From the NCBI RefSeq assembly GCF_042653765.1, contig NZ_JBHSEZ010000028.1, positions 310,001 through 374,000 on the forward strand: 64,000 nt of DNA, given 5' to 3'. Under the pieces are notes generated by a model. It worked only from the letters and a program-made list of their open reading frames with translations. It was not told where the DNA came from and did not search any database. Origin of the DNA: Castellaniella denitrificans (GTDB taxonomy: Bacteria; Pseudomonadota; Gammaproteobacteria; Burkholderiales; Burkholderiaceae_B). Of the stretch, positions 8,512-19,432 are shown one piece after another. The position numbers and the translations under genes were made by a program. How positions within the stretch are numbered: the first letter of the stretch is position 1; every line of letters starts with the position of its first letter.

Positions 8512-9035
8512 GCGCGCACGGCCTCGTCGATGTGCGCCAGGGCGGCGCCCAGGGAGGCCTCGATGTCGGGCTCGGACCGGTCCAGGCGGGCGGCGATGCG
8601 GGCCGGATCGCCGCCGTGCAGGTAGGCCTGCAGCAGGGCGTCGAGCTGCGGGGCGGGCAGGGTGGCCAGGGCGCCGGCGATCGTGCCGGCCGGCGCGTCG
8701 GGCGGCAGGGCGAGCCGGGGCAGGGGGGTGTCCTCGGCCGGGTGGCGGCCTTCGGCGCGCATCTGCCGCGCATGGGCCGCCGCCCGGTAGCGCAGGATGC
8801 TGTAGATCCAGGCGCGCGCGGTGCCGATGGCCGGGCTGTAGCCGGCCGCGTTGCGCCAGATCAGGACGAAGGTTTCGTGCAGCACCGCGTCGGCCGCGTC
8901 GGGATCGTCCAGCATGGCCATCGCCAGGGCGCGCATGGCGGGGGACTCGTGGCGGTACAGCGCCAGGAATGCGGCGCGGTCTCCCGCCGCGCAGGCGCTC
9001 AATTCCGCTTCGAAATCGAAAACTGAAACAGTCAT
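8508..9035 (-). CDS. ECF RNA polymerase sigma factor
   Basis: The 175-residue protein has region 2 (AFLALYRHESPAMRALAMAML, DAADAVLHETFVLIWRNA, ARAWIYSILRYRAAAHAR, each separate here) and region 4 (about residues 115-170). It is expected to direct polymerase to a small stress regulon and to be held by the co-encoded anti-sigma factor. The stimulus cannot be told from sequence. The gene is divergent from the Atm1-type exporter across a 132-base gap. Confidence 0.87.
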   Translation of the reverse strand: MTVSVFDFEAELSACAAGDRAAFLALYRHESPAMRALAMAMLDDPDAADAVLHETFVLIWRNAAGYSPAIGTARAWIYSILRYRAAAHARQMRAEGRHPAEDTPLPRLALPPDAPAGTIAGALATLPAPQLDALLQAYLHGGDPARIAARLDRSEPDIEASLGAALAHIDEAVRA

Positions 9036-9167
9036 ACAATCTTTCCCGTTCACCGGGTCTCGGGACGCGCCGCGAAAGGGCGCATCCGCCGGGGATGGCA
9101 CTATTGTATGCGTACCCGCCGACGCGCTCCCAGCCGTTCGCCGCCCGCCTGTTTTCCGGATGTTTCC

Positions 9168-10961
9168 ATGCGCTTTTCCCATACCGGCGCCGCCCCCGCG
9201 CGGCGCGACGACTGGCTGACCCTGAAGACCCTGTGGCCGTACGTCTGGGCCTTTCGCGGCCGGGTGACGCTCGCCTTCGTCTGCCTGGTCGCGGCCAAGG
9301 TCGCCAACGTCGTCACGCCGGTCTGGCTCAAGGACATCGTCGATGCGCTGGGCGTGGCGCCCACGCTGCTGGCCGTGCCGCTGGCGGCCCTGCTGGGCTA
9401 CGGGCTGTCGCGCCTGGCCACTTCGGTGTTCGGGGAACTGCGCGACGCCCTGTTCGCCCGCGTGACCCAGGGCGCCATCCAGCGGGTCGCCAGCCAGGTC
9501 TTCCGCCACCTGCTGGCGCTGTCGCTGCGTTTCCACATGGGCCGGCGCACCGGCGGACTCACGCGCGACATCGAGCGCGGCACCAAGGGCATCGGCTTCC
9601 TGCTCAATTTCATGGTCTTCAACATCGTGCCCACGCTGCTGGAGATCGCCATGGTCGCGGGCGTGCTGCTGTGGCGCTACGACTGGATCTTCGCCGCGCT
9701 GACCCTGGGCACCATCGCCGCCTACGTGCTCTTCACGCTGAAGGTCACGGAACGCCGCATGGCGTATCGCCGCACCATGAACACCCTGGACAGCCAGGCC
9801 AACGGCCGGGCGGTCGACGCCCTGCTGAACTACGAAACCGTCAAATACTTCGGCAACGAGGACTACGAGAGCCGCCGCTACGACGCCGACATGACGCGCT
9901 GGGTGGATTCGGCCGTGCGCAACCAGGTGTCGCTGAACCTGCTGAACATGGGCCAGGGCGTCATCATCACCCTGGGGATGACCGCGCTGCTGTGGCAATC
10001 GGCGCGCGGCGTGGTGCAGGGCCACATGACCGTGGGCGACGTGGTGCTGGTGTCGGCCTACCTGACCCAGTTGTACGCGCCGCTGAATTTCCTGGGCTTC
10101 GTCTACCGCGAGATCAAGCACGCGCTGGCCGACATGGAGCGCATGTTCGATCTGCTGGGCAACCGCCAGGAGGTGGCCGACCGCCCCGACGCCGTCGAAC
10201 TGCGGGCGGGCCGGGCCAGCCTGGAATTCGAGGCCGTGGATTTCGCCTACCAGCCGGATCGCCCGATCCTGCACGGGGTCTGTTTCAGCGTGCCGGCGGG
10301 CGGCTCGCTGGCCGTGGTCGGGGCCTCCGGCGCCGGCAAATCGACCCTGTCGCGCCTGCTGTTCCGCTTCTACGATCCCACCGGGGGCCGCGTGCGGGTG
10401 AACGGCCGCGACATCCGCGACTACACCCAGGCCAGCCTGCGCGCCCACATCGGCATCGTGCCGCAGGACACGGTGCTGTTCAACGACACCATCGGCTACA
10501 ACATCGCCTACGGCCGTCCGGACGCCACGCCGGATGACGTCGAGCAGGCGGCCCGGGCCGCCCACATCCACGACTTCATCGTGTCGCTGCCGCAGGGCTA
10601 CGACACCCCGGTCGGCGAACGCGGGTTAAAATTGTCCGGCGGCGAGAAGCAGCGCGTCGCGATCGCCCGCGCGCTGCTCAAGTCCCCCCCGATCCTGGTC
10701 TTCGACGAAGCGACCAGCGCCCTGGACACGCGCACCGAGCGCGCCATCCAGTCGCAGCTGGAACGCATCGCCCGGGGGCGCACCACGCTCATCATCGCGC
10801 ACCGCCTGTCGACCATCGTCCATGCCGACCACATCCTGGTGATGGAATCCGGCCGGGTGGCGGAGCAGGGCACCCACGCGGAACTCCTCGCGCTGGACGG
10901 ACGCTACGCCCGCATGTGGCGTCTGCAACAATCCGAGCCCGAACGGGATACTAGGGTTTGA
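9168..10961 (+). CDS. Atm1-type ABC exporter (fused permease and ATPase)
   Basis: The 597-residue half-transporter has six membrane helices (about residues 30-330) and a C-terminal ATPase with GASGAGKS, signature LSGGEKQR and ILVFDEATSALD. The sequence LTRDIERGTKGI and the overall form match the ATM1/HMT1 family, which exports glutathione-linked compounds tied to Fe-S metabolism or heavy-metal tolerance. The ATG at 9168 is chosen over an upstream in-frame start that would add a basic, unconserved stretch. It lies directly before the Fe-S regulator and suf operon on the same strand, which fits such a role. Confidence 0.9.
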   Translation: MRFSHTGAAPARRDDWLTLKTLWPYVWAFRGRVTLAFVCLVAAKVANVVTPVWLKDIVDALGVAPTLLAVPLAALLGYGLSRLATSVFGELRDALFARVTQGAIQRVASQVFRHLLALSLRFHMGRRTGGLTRDIERGTKGIGFLLNFMVFNIVPTLLEIAMVAGVLLWRYDWIFAALTLGTIAAYVLFTLKVTERRMAYRRTMNTLDSQANGRAVDALLNYETVKYFGNEDYESRRYDADMTRWVDSAVRNQVSLNLLNMGQGVIITLGMTALLWQSARGVVQGHMTVGDVVLVSAYLTQLYAPLNFLGFVYREIKHALADMERMFDLLGNRQEVADRPDAVELRAGRASLEFEAVDFAYQPDRPILHGVCFSVPAGGSLAVVGASGAGKSTLSRLLFRFYDPTGGRVRVNGRDIRDYTQASLRAHIGIVPQDTVLFNDTIGYNIAYGRPDATPDDVEQAARAAHIHDFIVSLPQGYDTPVGERGLKLSGGEKQRVAIARALLKSPPILVFDEATSALDTRTERAIQSQLERIARGRTTLIIAHRLSTIVHADHILVMESGRVAEQGTHAELLALDGRYARMWRLQQSEPERDTRV

Positions 10962-10987
10962 CCTATATCGTACCAAAGAGGTACTAT
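10951..10987 (+). promoter_or_regulatory. Promoter and operator-like palindromes in front of the suf operon
   Basis: TTGACC (10958-10963) and TACTAT (10982-10987), 18 bases apart, form a candidate promoter. Two short inverted repeats overlie it: TAGG-N6-CCTA (10952-10965) across the -35 element and GTACC-N5-GGTAC (10970-10984) in the spacer. Rrf2 regulators of suf genes often repress their own promoter, so these are candidate binding sites for the downstream regulator. Confidence 0.5.
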
Positions 10988-11019
10988 TTGGTTTTCAACG
11001 CCCGTCCCTGGAACCCCCG

Positions 11020-11528
11020 ATGCTGCGGATCAGCAAGATCGTCGATTACGGAATCCTCGTGCTCACGCACATGGCCTCCCGTCCGACGCACGTCTGCAGC
11101 GCGGCCGAACTGGCGGGCGACCTGGGCCTGGGCCAGCCCGTCGTCAGCAAGGTCCTGAAACTGCTCGCCCAGCACGGCCTGGTCGCCAGCACCCGCGGCG
11201 CCCACGGCGGCTACCGCCTGGGGCGCGACGCCGACAGGATCAGCGTGGCCGAGATCATCGACGCCCTCGAAGAACAGCCCTTCGGCCTGACCGAATGCAC
11301 GGCGCTGCCGGGCGCCTGCAGCGTCGAAGGCGCCTGCCACATCCGTTCCCACTGGCAGCGCATCAACCGCATCGTGCGCCGCACGCTGGAATCCGTCACC
11401 GTCGCCGACATGCTCGACGGCGAGGGCGCCGGCGCGCCCGCCGCGCCCGCGTCCGCCGTCCTGGTCCCCGCGCCCGAGGCCGGCGCGCGCCGGGCCATCC
11501 CGAACATCACGAACTGGAGTCTGTCCAA

Positions 11529-11532
<4 letters not shown>
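11020..11532 (+). CDS. Rrf2-family Fe-S cluster regulator of the SUF operon
   Basis: The 170-residue protein has an Rrf2 winged helix (MLRISKIVDYGILVL, GLGQPVVSKVLKLLAQ, GAHGGYRLGR) and three cysteines, Cys93, Cys100 and Cys106, spaced CX6CX5C, which should bind a [2Fe-2S] cluster as in IscR. This is the proteobacterial SUF regulator type (SufR-like by position). It likely senses Fe-S demand and controls the operon it heads. The C-terminal 40 residues are Ala/Pro rich and look disordered. sufB starts inside its stop codon (ATGA). Confidence 0.9.
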
Positions 11533-12977
<1,445 letters not shown>

Positions 12978-12988
12978 GGAGCCCTCTC

Positions 12989-13771
12989 ATGCTGAAAATC
13001 GACAATCTGCACGCCTCGATCGAGGACAAGGAAATCCTCAAGGGCCTGAGCCTGGAGGTCAAGCCGGGCGAGGTCCACGCCATCATGGGTCCCAACGGGG
13101 CCGGCAAGAGCACGCTGTCCCAGGTGCTGACCGGCCGCGAGGCCTACAAGGTCACCGCCGGCACCGTCGAGTTCGAGGGCCGCGACCTGCTGGAACTGAG
13201 CGTCGAGGAACGCGCCCGCGCCGGCATCTTCCTGGCCTTCCAGTATCCGATCGAGATCCCGGGCGTCTCCAACGCCTACTTCATGCGCGCCGCCGTCAAC
13301 GCCATGCGCCGCGAGCGCGGCCTGCCCGAACTGGACGCCATGGACTTCGTCAAGAAGGCCAAGGCCGAGATGAAGCTCGTGGGCATGCGCGACGAATTCC
13401 TGTACCGCTCGGTCAACGAAGGCTTTTCCGGCGGCGAGAAGAAGCGCAACGAAGTCCTGCAGATGGCGCTGCTGGAACCCAAGCTGGCCATCCTGGACGA
13501 AACCGACTCGGGCCTGGACATCGACGCCCTGAAGACGGTGGCCGACGGCGTCAACCGCCTGCGCTCGCCCGAGCGCTCCATGATCGTCATCACGCACTAC
13601 CAGCGCCTGCTGGACTACATCGTGCCCGATTACGTGCACGTGCTGGCCCAGGGCCGGATCGTGCGCTCGGGCGGCCGCGAGCTGGCCCTGGAACTGGAAG
13701 AAAAGGGCTACGGCTGGATCGAGGGCGCCGCGCCCGCCGCCAAGCCCGCCGCCCGGGGGGCCGCGGCATGA
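12989..13771 (+). CDS. sufC: Fe-S cluster assembly ATPase SufC
   Basis: The 260-residue ABC-type ATPase has Walker A GPNGAGKS, signature FSGGEKKRNE and Walker B LAILDETDSGLD, the last being the SufC-specific form. It drives conformational change in SufBC2D. TTAAGGAG precedes the ATG. The C-terminus has a short Ala/Pro-rich tail not needed for the fold. The sufD start overlaps its stop. Confidence 0.97.
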   Translation: MLKIDNLHASIEDKEILKGLSLEVKPGEVHAIMGPNGAGKSTLSQVLTGREAYKVTAGTVEFEGRDLLELSVEERARAGIFLAFQYPIEIPGVSNAYFMRAAVNAMRRERGLPELDAMDFVKKAKAEMKLVGMRDEFLYRSVNEGFSGGEKKRNEVLQMALLEPKLAILDETDSGLDIDALKTVADGVNRLRSPERSMIVITHYQRLLDYIVPDYVHVLAQGRIVRSGGRELALELEEKGYGWIEGAAPAAKPAARGAAA

Positions 13772-15105
13772 GCGGACAGCATCAAGCCAGTCCGGCGGGT
13801 GCCGGCCTGCAAGCCTGGGCCGACGCGTTCGGCCGGCGCGCCGGGAGCCTGCCCGGCGCCGGGGTGCCCTGGCTGGCGGACGTCCGCCGCCGGGCCCTGG
13901 ACCGCTTCATGAGCGAAGGCTGGCCCACGCCCCGCATCGAAGCCTGGCGCCACACCTCGCTCGCGCCCCTGGCCGCCGCCACGTTCGACGACGGCGACGC
14001 CCTGCCGGTCGCCGAACAGGTCGCCGCGCTGAAGGCCGCCGAGCCGGGCCATTGGCTGGTGTTCGTCGACGGCGCCTTCGACGCCGCCCTGTCCGACGTC
14101 GGCGCGCTGCCGGCCGGCGCCACCGTCCTGCCCCTGTCGCAGGCCTGGGTCGATCACGCCGAAGCCATTCGCGCCGCCTATGGCGACGCGGCCGACGGCC
14201 ACAGCACCAGCGCCCTGAACCTGGCCCTGGCCAGCGACGGCGCCTGGATCCGGCTGGGACGCGGCGTTGCGGTCGAACAGGCCATCCACCTGGTCTGCGC
14301 GGCGGCCTCGCCGCGCGCGGCGCACTTCCTGCGCCACCTGGTCCAGGCCGAGGCCGGCTCCCAGGCCACGGTGGTCGAGCACTACGTGGGCGCCCCGGGC
14401 GCGGCCAATTTCCGCCACGCGGCCACGCGCCTGCGGCTGGACCAGGACGCGCGCATCACCCACCTGAAGCTGCAGCAGGAATCCGAACAGGCCTGGCACC
14501 TGGGCGAGATCGACGCCACCCAGGGGCGCGGCTCGACCTTCGCCTCGCACTCGGTGTCCCTGGGCGCGCGGCTGGCGCGCCACGACATCGCCACGCATTT
14601 CGTCGACGAGCGCTGCGAGACCCTGCTGAACGGCCTGTATTACGTCGACCAGCGCCGCCACGTCGATCACCACACCCTGATCGGCCACGAAAAACCGCGC
14701 TGCGTCAGCCACGAATCCTATCGCGGCATCATGGCCGACGCCTCGCACGGCGTCTTCAGCGGCCGCATCCTGGTGGCGCCCGGCGCCGACGGCACCGACG
14801 CCATCCAGCGCAACGACAGCCTGCTGCTGTCGCGCCTGGCCAAGTCCGACGCCCGGCCCGAACTGGAGATCTACGCCGACGACGTCAAGTGCGCCCATGG
14901 CGCCACCGTCGGCCGGATCGACGAGGACAGCCTGTTCTACCTGCGTTCGCGCGGCCTGGACGAGGCCCACGCGCGCGACATCCTGATCTACGCCTTCGCC
15001 GCCGCCAGCGTCGCCCGCATCGGCTCCGATCCGCTGCGCCGTCGGGTGGAACGCGCCGTGCGCGCCCTGCTGCCGGGCGGCGCCGCCCTGGAGGAAGCCG
15101 CATGA
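13768..15105 (+). CDS. sufD: Fe-S cluster assembly protein SufD
   Basis: The 445-residue protein has the SufB/SufD beta-helix core with the ADASHGVFSGRILV and AKSDARPELEIYADDVKCAHGAT regions (split: AKSDARPELEIYAD, DVKCAHGAT), typical of SufD. It pairs with SufB in the SufBC2D complex and helps iron acquisition. The N-terminal helical part (residues 1-130) is divergent, as is usual. The gene overlaps both neighbours by four bases. Confidence 0.96.
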   Translation: MSGQHQASPAGAGLQAWADAFGRRAGSLPGAGVPWLADVRRRALDRFMSEGWPTPRIEAWRHTSLAPLAAATFDDGDALPVAEQVAALKAAEPGHWLVFVDGAFDAALSDVGALPAGATVLPLSQAWVDHAEAIRAAYGDAADGHSTSALNLALASDGAWIRLGRGVAVEQAIHLVCAAASPRAAHFLRHLVQAEAGSQATVVEHYVGAPGAANFRHAATRLRLDQDARITHLKLQQESEQAWHLGEIDATQGRGSTFASHSVSLGARLARHDIATHFVDERCETLLNGLYYVDQRRHVDHHTLIGHEKPRCVSHESYRGIMADASHGVFSGRILVAPGADGTDAIQRNDSLLLSRLAKSDARPELEIYADDVKCAHGATVGRIDEDSLFYLRSRGLDEAHARDILIYAFAAASVARIGSDPLRRRVERAVRALLPGGAALEEAA

Positions 15106-16382
15106 ACGCCCCGCTCACCACGCAGCAAAGCGCCCGGCTGGCCGCGGACTCCGCCGGGGAAGGACCCCTGGCGTCGCCCTGGGCGGACGATTTCCCGATC
15201 CTGGCGCGCCCCGTGCGCAAGCGGCGCCTGGCCTACCTGGACAACGGCGCCACGACGCAGAAGCCGCGCGCCGTCATCCAGGCGATGGAGGCGTTCTACG
15301 AACAGTCCAACGCCAACATCCACCGCGGCGTGCACTGGCTGTCCCAGCATGCCACCGACCTGTACGAGCAGGCGCGGGACCGGGTGCGCGTATTGCTGAA
15401 CGCGCCGGATAGCCAGGACATCGTCTTCACGCGCGGCACCACGGAATCCATCAACCTGGTGGCTCAGACCTGGGGCCAGTCGCTGCGCCCCGGCGACGAA
15501 ATCCTGGTCACGGGCATGGAGCACCACTCCAACATCGTGCCCTGGCAACTGCTGTGCGCGCGCACCGGCGCCGTGCTGCGCCACGCGCGCATCACCGACA
15601 GCGGCGAGCTGGACCTGGACGACTTCCGCGCCCAGCTGAACCCGCGCACGCGCCTGGTGGGGTTCGCCCACGTGTCCAACGCCCTGGGCACGGTCAACCC
15701 GGTGGCCGAACTGGTGGGTCTGGCGCACGAGGCCGGCGCCCTGGCGCTGATCGACGGCGCCCAGGCCGTGGCCCACGCCCCGGTGGACGTGCAGGCCCTG
15801 GATTGCGACTTCTACGCTTTTTCCGGCCACAAGCTCTATGGCCCCACCGGCATCGGCGCGCTGTACGTGCGCGGCTCCATCATGGCCGGCCTGCCGCCCT
15901 GGCAGGGCGGCGGCGACATGATCCGCACGGTCAGCTTCGAGGGCAGCACCTGGGCGACCGGCCCGCAGCGCTTCGAGGCGGGCACGCCGAACATCGGCGG
16001 CTCGATCGTGATGGGCGCCGCCATCGACTACGTCCTGTCCATCGGGCTGGACCGCATCGCCGCCCACGAGGCCGCGCTGCTGGCCGAGGCCACCGGGCGC
16101 ATGCTGGAACTGCCGGGCGTGCGCCTGGTCGGCACGGCCGGCCACAAGGCCGGCATCCTGTCGTTCCTGGTGGACGGCATCCATCCGCACGACCTGGGCA
16201 CGATCCTGGACACCGAAGGCGTGGCCATCCGCGCCGGCCATCATTGCGCCATGCCCCTGATGTCGCGCTTCGGCATCCCCGGCACGGCGCGCGCGTCCTT
16301 CGCCCTGTACAACGACGGGCGCGACATCGACGCCCTGGTGGCGGGCGTGCGCAAGGCGCAGAAACTGTTTGGAGTGGCATAG
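15102..16382 (+). CDS. sufS: Cysteine desulfurase SufS
   Basis: The 426-residue PLP enzyme removes sulfur from L-cysteine as a protein persulfide. The PLP lysine is K244 in FSGHKLYGPTG, and the catalytic cysteine is C382 in RAGHHCAMPLM. The RGVHWLSQHATDLYEQAR region is typical of group II desulfurases. The first 35 residues are an extra non-conserved extension. The sulfur acceptor is most likely SufU, encoded next. The start overlaps the sufD stop (ATGA). Confidence 0.97.
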   Translation: MNAPLTTQQSARLAADSAGEGPLASPWADDFPILARPVRKRRLAYLDNGATTQKPRAVIQAMEAFYEQSNANIHRGVHWLSQHATDLYEQARDRVRVLLNAPDSQDIVFTRGTTESINLVAQTWGQSLRPGDEILVTGMEHHSNIVPWQLLCARTGAVLRHARITDSGELDLDDFRAQLNPRTRLVGFAHVSNALGTVNPVAELVGLAHEAGALALIDGAQAVAHAPVDVQALDCDFYAFSGHKLYGPTGIGALYVRGSIMAGLPPWQGGGDMIRTVSFEGSTWATGPQRFEAGTPNIGGSIVMGAAIDYVLSIGLDRIAAHEAALLAEATGRMLELPGVRLVGTAGHKAGILSFLVDGIHPHDLGTILDTEGVAIRAGHHCAMPLMSRFGIPGTARASFALYNDGRDIDALVAGVRKAQKLFGVA

Positions 16383-16384
16383 GC

Positions 16385-16837
16385 ATGAGGGACAACGACG
16401 ACGGCCTGCGCGACCTCTACCAGGAAGTCATCTTCGATCACAACCGCAAGCCGCGCAATTTCCATGCGATGGACGACGCATCGCACCGCGCCGACGGACA
16501 CAACCCGCTGTGCGGCGACCAGTTGACGGTCTACGCCAAGGTCAGCGACGGCATCGTCCAGGACGTCAGCTTCGTCGGCCACGGCTGCGCCATTTCCACG
16601 GCATCCGCCTCGCTGATGACCGAGGCCGTGCGCGGCCAGCCGGTCGAGCAGGTCGAGGCGCTGTTTCGCAACATCCACGCCATGCTGACCGAGGCCCACC
16701 CGGACTGCGACCTGGGCAAGCTCGAGGTCCTGTCGGGCGTGCGCGAATTCCCGTCGCGGGTGAAGTGCGCCACGCTGGCCTGGCATACCCTGCACAACGC
16801 CATCACCCGGGCGGGCGACACGGCCGTCACTGAATAA
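16385..16837 (+). CDS. sufU: SufU-type sulfur acceptor
   Basis: The 150-residue IscU-fold protein has Cys43, Asp45, Cys68 and Cys128 in PLCGDQLTVY, VGHGCAISTAS and RVKCATLAWH. These are the zinc ligands and sulfur-accepting cysteine of SufU, including the SufU-specific insertion between residues about 75 and 120. SufU takes sulfur from SufS by zinc-ligand exchange. It replaces SufE, which is not seen in this operon. Confidence 0.93.
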   Translation: MRDNDDGLRDLYQEVIFDHNRKPRNFHAMDDASHRADGHNPLCGDQLTVYAKVSDGIVQDVSFVGHGCAISTASASLMTEAVRGQPVEQVEALFRNIHAMLTEAHPDCDLGKLEVLSGVREFPSRVKCATLAWHTLHNAITRAGDTAVTE

Positions 16838-16860
16838 CGCGATGAACCAAAGGTAACATC

Positions 16861-17418
16861 ATGAGCTTCAATCGTCAGGAAGTGATCGTCAACCGGGATT
16901 GCCCGGCGGTCACCGTCCCCTACGGCTCCCCCGTCACCATCGAGGCCGGCTGCGAGGCCGTCATCACCCAGCAGCTGGGCGGCACCTACACCGTCATGGT
17001 CGAGGGCAACCTCTATCGCATCGAGGGTAAGGACGGCGACGCCCTGGGCTTCGAGCCGACCGAGGAGGTCAAGCACGTCCACCAGGGACCCGCCACCGCC
17101 GAATCGGTGGAGGAAGCCGCCTGGGCCATGCTGTCCACCTGCTACGATCCCGAAATCCCCGTGGACATCGTCAACCTGGGACTGGTGTACGAATGCAAGG
17201 TCGTACCCGCCAGCGTCCCGGACCGTTTCCGCATCGAAATCAAGATGACCCTGACGGCGGCCGGCTGCGGCATGGGCACCATGATCGCCGACGAGGCCCG
17301 CAACAAGCTGCTCAACATCGAGGGCGTGGACGAGGCCACGGTCGACCTGGTCTGGGATCCCCCCTGGAGCCGCGAGATGATCAGCGAACCCGCGCGCCTA
17401 CAGCTCGGCCTGCTGTAA
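16861..17418 (+). CDS. sufT: Fe-S assembly protein SufT (MIP18/DUF59 family)
   Basis: The 185-residue protein has an N-terminal extension (residues 1-75) and a C-terminal DUF59/MIP18 domain with STCYDPEIPVDIVNLGLVYE and TAAGCGMGTMIADEA (each separate here). SufT is a maturation or transfer factor for Fe-S proteins, needed under high Fe-S demand in other bacteria. AAAGGT at 16848-16853 is the ribosome site. It ends the operon; a small hairpin with a T-rich tail follows. Confidence 0.93.
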   Translation: MSFNRQEVIVNRDCPAVTVPYGSPVTIEAGCEAVITQQLGGTYTVMVEGNLYRIEGKDGDALGFEPTEEVKHVHQGPATAESVEEAAWAMLSTCYDPEIPVDIVNLGLVYECKVVPASVPDRFRIEIKMTLTAAGCGMGTMIADEARNKLLNIEGVDEATVDLVWDPPWSREMISEPARLQLGLL

Positions 17419-17444
17419 AGGGGCGCTTCCGGGTCCGGCGGTTT

Positions 17445-17474
17445 CCCGGCGCCTTGCCGGGGTTCTTGATTTTT
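17445..17474 (+). terminator. Candidate terminator of the suf operon
   Basis: CCCGGC (17445-17450) and GCCGGG (17456-17461) form a 6-bp stem with loop GCCTT, followed by GTTCTTGATTTTT. The stem is short but the tail is T-rich and the position is right. Confidence 0.45.
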
Positions 17475-17555
17475 CGCAGCGCGGCGGCGCACGGATTCAT
17501 TTCCGTGTCATGAATCGCAGTTAAAGTATGCGCACTTCATCTTGCCGCGCACGTC

Positions 17556-19403
17556 ATGTCTTCGCTTTCGGATCCCGAAGTGTGTGAACCGCCGATATTC
17601 GACGCGGCTCGTCGCGCAAGACCGGACGACGCGACCGCGCTGCTGCTCCGGGGAGAGCTGGGCGCCGTCTTCCAGCCCATCCTGCGGATGCGGGAAGGCG
17701 CGCTCCTGGGGTACGAAGGGCTCATCCGGGGACCGCAGGGCAGTCCGCTGCGCGCGCCGGACCGCCTGTTCGAGGCGGCGCGCGCCCGCGGCCTGGGCCT
17801 CCAGGTCGAACACCGCTGCTGCCGCGTGGTGATCCGGCGCTTCGCGGCGCTGGGCCTGCCGGGCCGCCTGTTCCTGAACGTCAGTCCGATGGCCCTGCCG
17901 CACGCGGCCGACGGCGCGCTCGACCTGATCGCGCTGCTGGCCGAATCCGGCCTGGATCCCGCCCGCCTGGTGATCGAGATCACCGAGCAGCACCAGGGCG
18001 AGTTCCGGACGGACCTGACCCCGGCCGTCATCCGGCTGCGCGCCCGGGGTGTCCAGTTCGCCATCGACGACCTGGGGTCGGGGTTTTCCAACCTGGGGCG
18101 CTGGCTGGACCTGCGCCCCGAATTCATCAAGACCGACAAGGTCTTCACGGCCGGCATCCAGGACGATCTGCTGCGCCAGCAGGTCCTGCGCTCGGTGTGC
18201 GACATCGCCACCGTGGCCGGGGCGGTCGTCGTCGCCGAAGGCGTCGAGTCCCTGGACGAACTGGCCTGCGTGGCCGATCTGGGCGTGGCCTGCGCCCAAG
18301 GCTATTACATCGAACGTCCCACGGCCGAGCCCGCCCGCACGCGCTGGTCCGACCTGACCGCCCGCCTCGCGGAACGCCGGATCGCCGACTCGCGCGGCGG
18401 CATGGAATCCGAGCCGTCCCACGACGGGACGGAAGGCCGGGCGCTGCAGCTCCTGCGCCGCGTGCCGTGCGTGTCGTCCGCCATGCCCAACGAAGCCGTG
18501 TTCGACCTGTTCCGCCGCCAGCCGGAACTGCATACCGTCCCCGTGGTGGACGAGGACATGCCGGTCGGCGTGCTGACCCGGGCCAGCCTGATCGAACGTT
18601 TCTCGCTGCCGTTCCAGCGCGAGCTGTACGGCCCCAAGCCCTGCCGCCTGTTCATGGACGCCGCGCCGCTGATCGTCGACATGCACACGCCGCTGATGAC
18701 GCTCAGCCGCTGGCTGGCCGAGGCCGAGGGCCATGGCCTGGTCAACGATTTCATCATCACGGGACGGGGGCGGTACCTGGGCATCGGCGCCAGCCAGGAC
18801 CTGCTGCAGGCGCTCAATCGCCTGCAGCTGCGCGCCGCGCAGCACGCCAACCCCCTGACGCAGTTGCCGGGCAACGTACCCATCGACCGGCGGATCCAGC
18901 GTTTCCTGTCGGACGGCCTGCCGTTCGTGGTCTGCCATGCCGACCTGGACCATTTCAAGCCCTTCAACGACGTGTTCGGCTACCGCTGCGGCGATGATGC
19001 GATCCAGCTGCTGGGCCGGGTCCTGTCGGCGCACGCCGACGCCGGCCGGGACTTCCTGGGCCACATCGGCGGCGACGACTTCATCCTGCTGTTCCGCAGC
19101 CCCGACTGGCAGGCGCGGTGCGAATCCATGCTGGATGATTTTTCCCGGGGCATGGCCCGGCTGCTGGACGGAATGGGGCGGTCGGCGGCCGCGGGCTACG
19201 AGGCCGAAGACCGCCAGGGCCAGCGCCGGCGCTACGACCCGCCGACCCTGTCGCTGGGCGCCGTGCGGGTCGAGCCCGGCGCCTACCAGTCGCGCCACCA
19301 GATCGCCCAGGCGGCCAGCGAGGCCAAGGCCCAGGCCAAGAAGCTCGCCGGGCCTTGCCTGTACGTCGAGCGCCGCCAGCCCCGGCCGCTGTCCGCATCG
19401 TAA
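17556..19403 (+). CDS. EAL-CBS-GGDEF cyclic-di-GMP protein
   Basis: The 615-residue protein has an N-terminal EAL domain (about residues 30-265), a central CBS-pair-like region (about 290-430) and a C-terminal GGDEF domain (about 440-600). The EAL motif reads EGLIRG, and the other key residues are kept (FLNVSP, VIEITEQ, DDLGSGFSN, AEGVES), so phosphodiesterase activity is plausible. The cyclase motif is GGDDF rather than GGDEF, with no RxxD inhibitory site before it, so cyclase activity is uncertain. No membrane segments are present. It is a single gene convergent with emrB. Confidence 0.88.
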   Translation: MSSLSDPEVCEPPIFDAARRARPDDATALLLRGELGAVFQPILRMREGALLGYEGLIRGPQGSPLRAPDRLFEAARARGLGLQVEHRCCRVVIRRFAALGLPGRLFLNVSPMALPHAADGALDLIALLAESGLDPARLVIEITEQHQGEFRTDLTPAVIRLRARGVQFAIDDLGSGFSNLGRWLDLRPEFIKTDKVFTAGIQDDLLRQQVLRSVCDIATVAGAVVVAEGVESLDELACVADLGVACAQGYYIERPTAEPARTRWSDLTARLAERRIADSRGGMESEPSHDGTEGRALQLLRRVPCVSSAMPNEAVFDLFRRQPELHTVPVVDEDMPVGVLTRASLIERFSLPFQRELYGPKPCRLFMDAAPLIVDMHTPLMTLSRWLAEAEGHGLVNDFIITGRGRYLGIGASQDLLQALNRLQLRAAQHANPLTQLPGNVPIDRRIQRFLSDGLPFVVCHADLDHFKPFNDVFGYRCGDDAIQLLGRVLSAHADAGRDFLGHIGGDDFILLFRSPDWQARCESMLDDFSRGMARLLDGMGRSAAAGYEAEDRQGQRRRYDPPTLSLGAVRVEPGAYQSRHQIAQAASEAKAQAKKLAGPCLYVERRQPRPLSAS

Positions 19404-19432
19404 GCGGCGTGAGGACCCCCAGGCCGGGGCCG

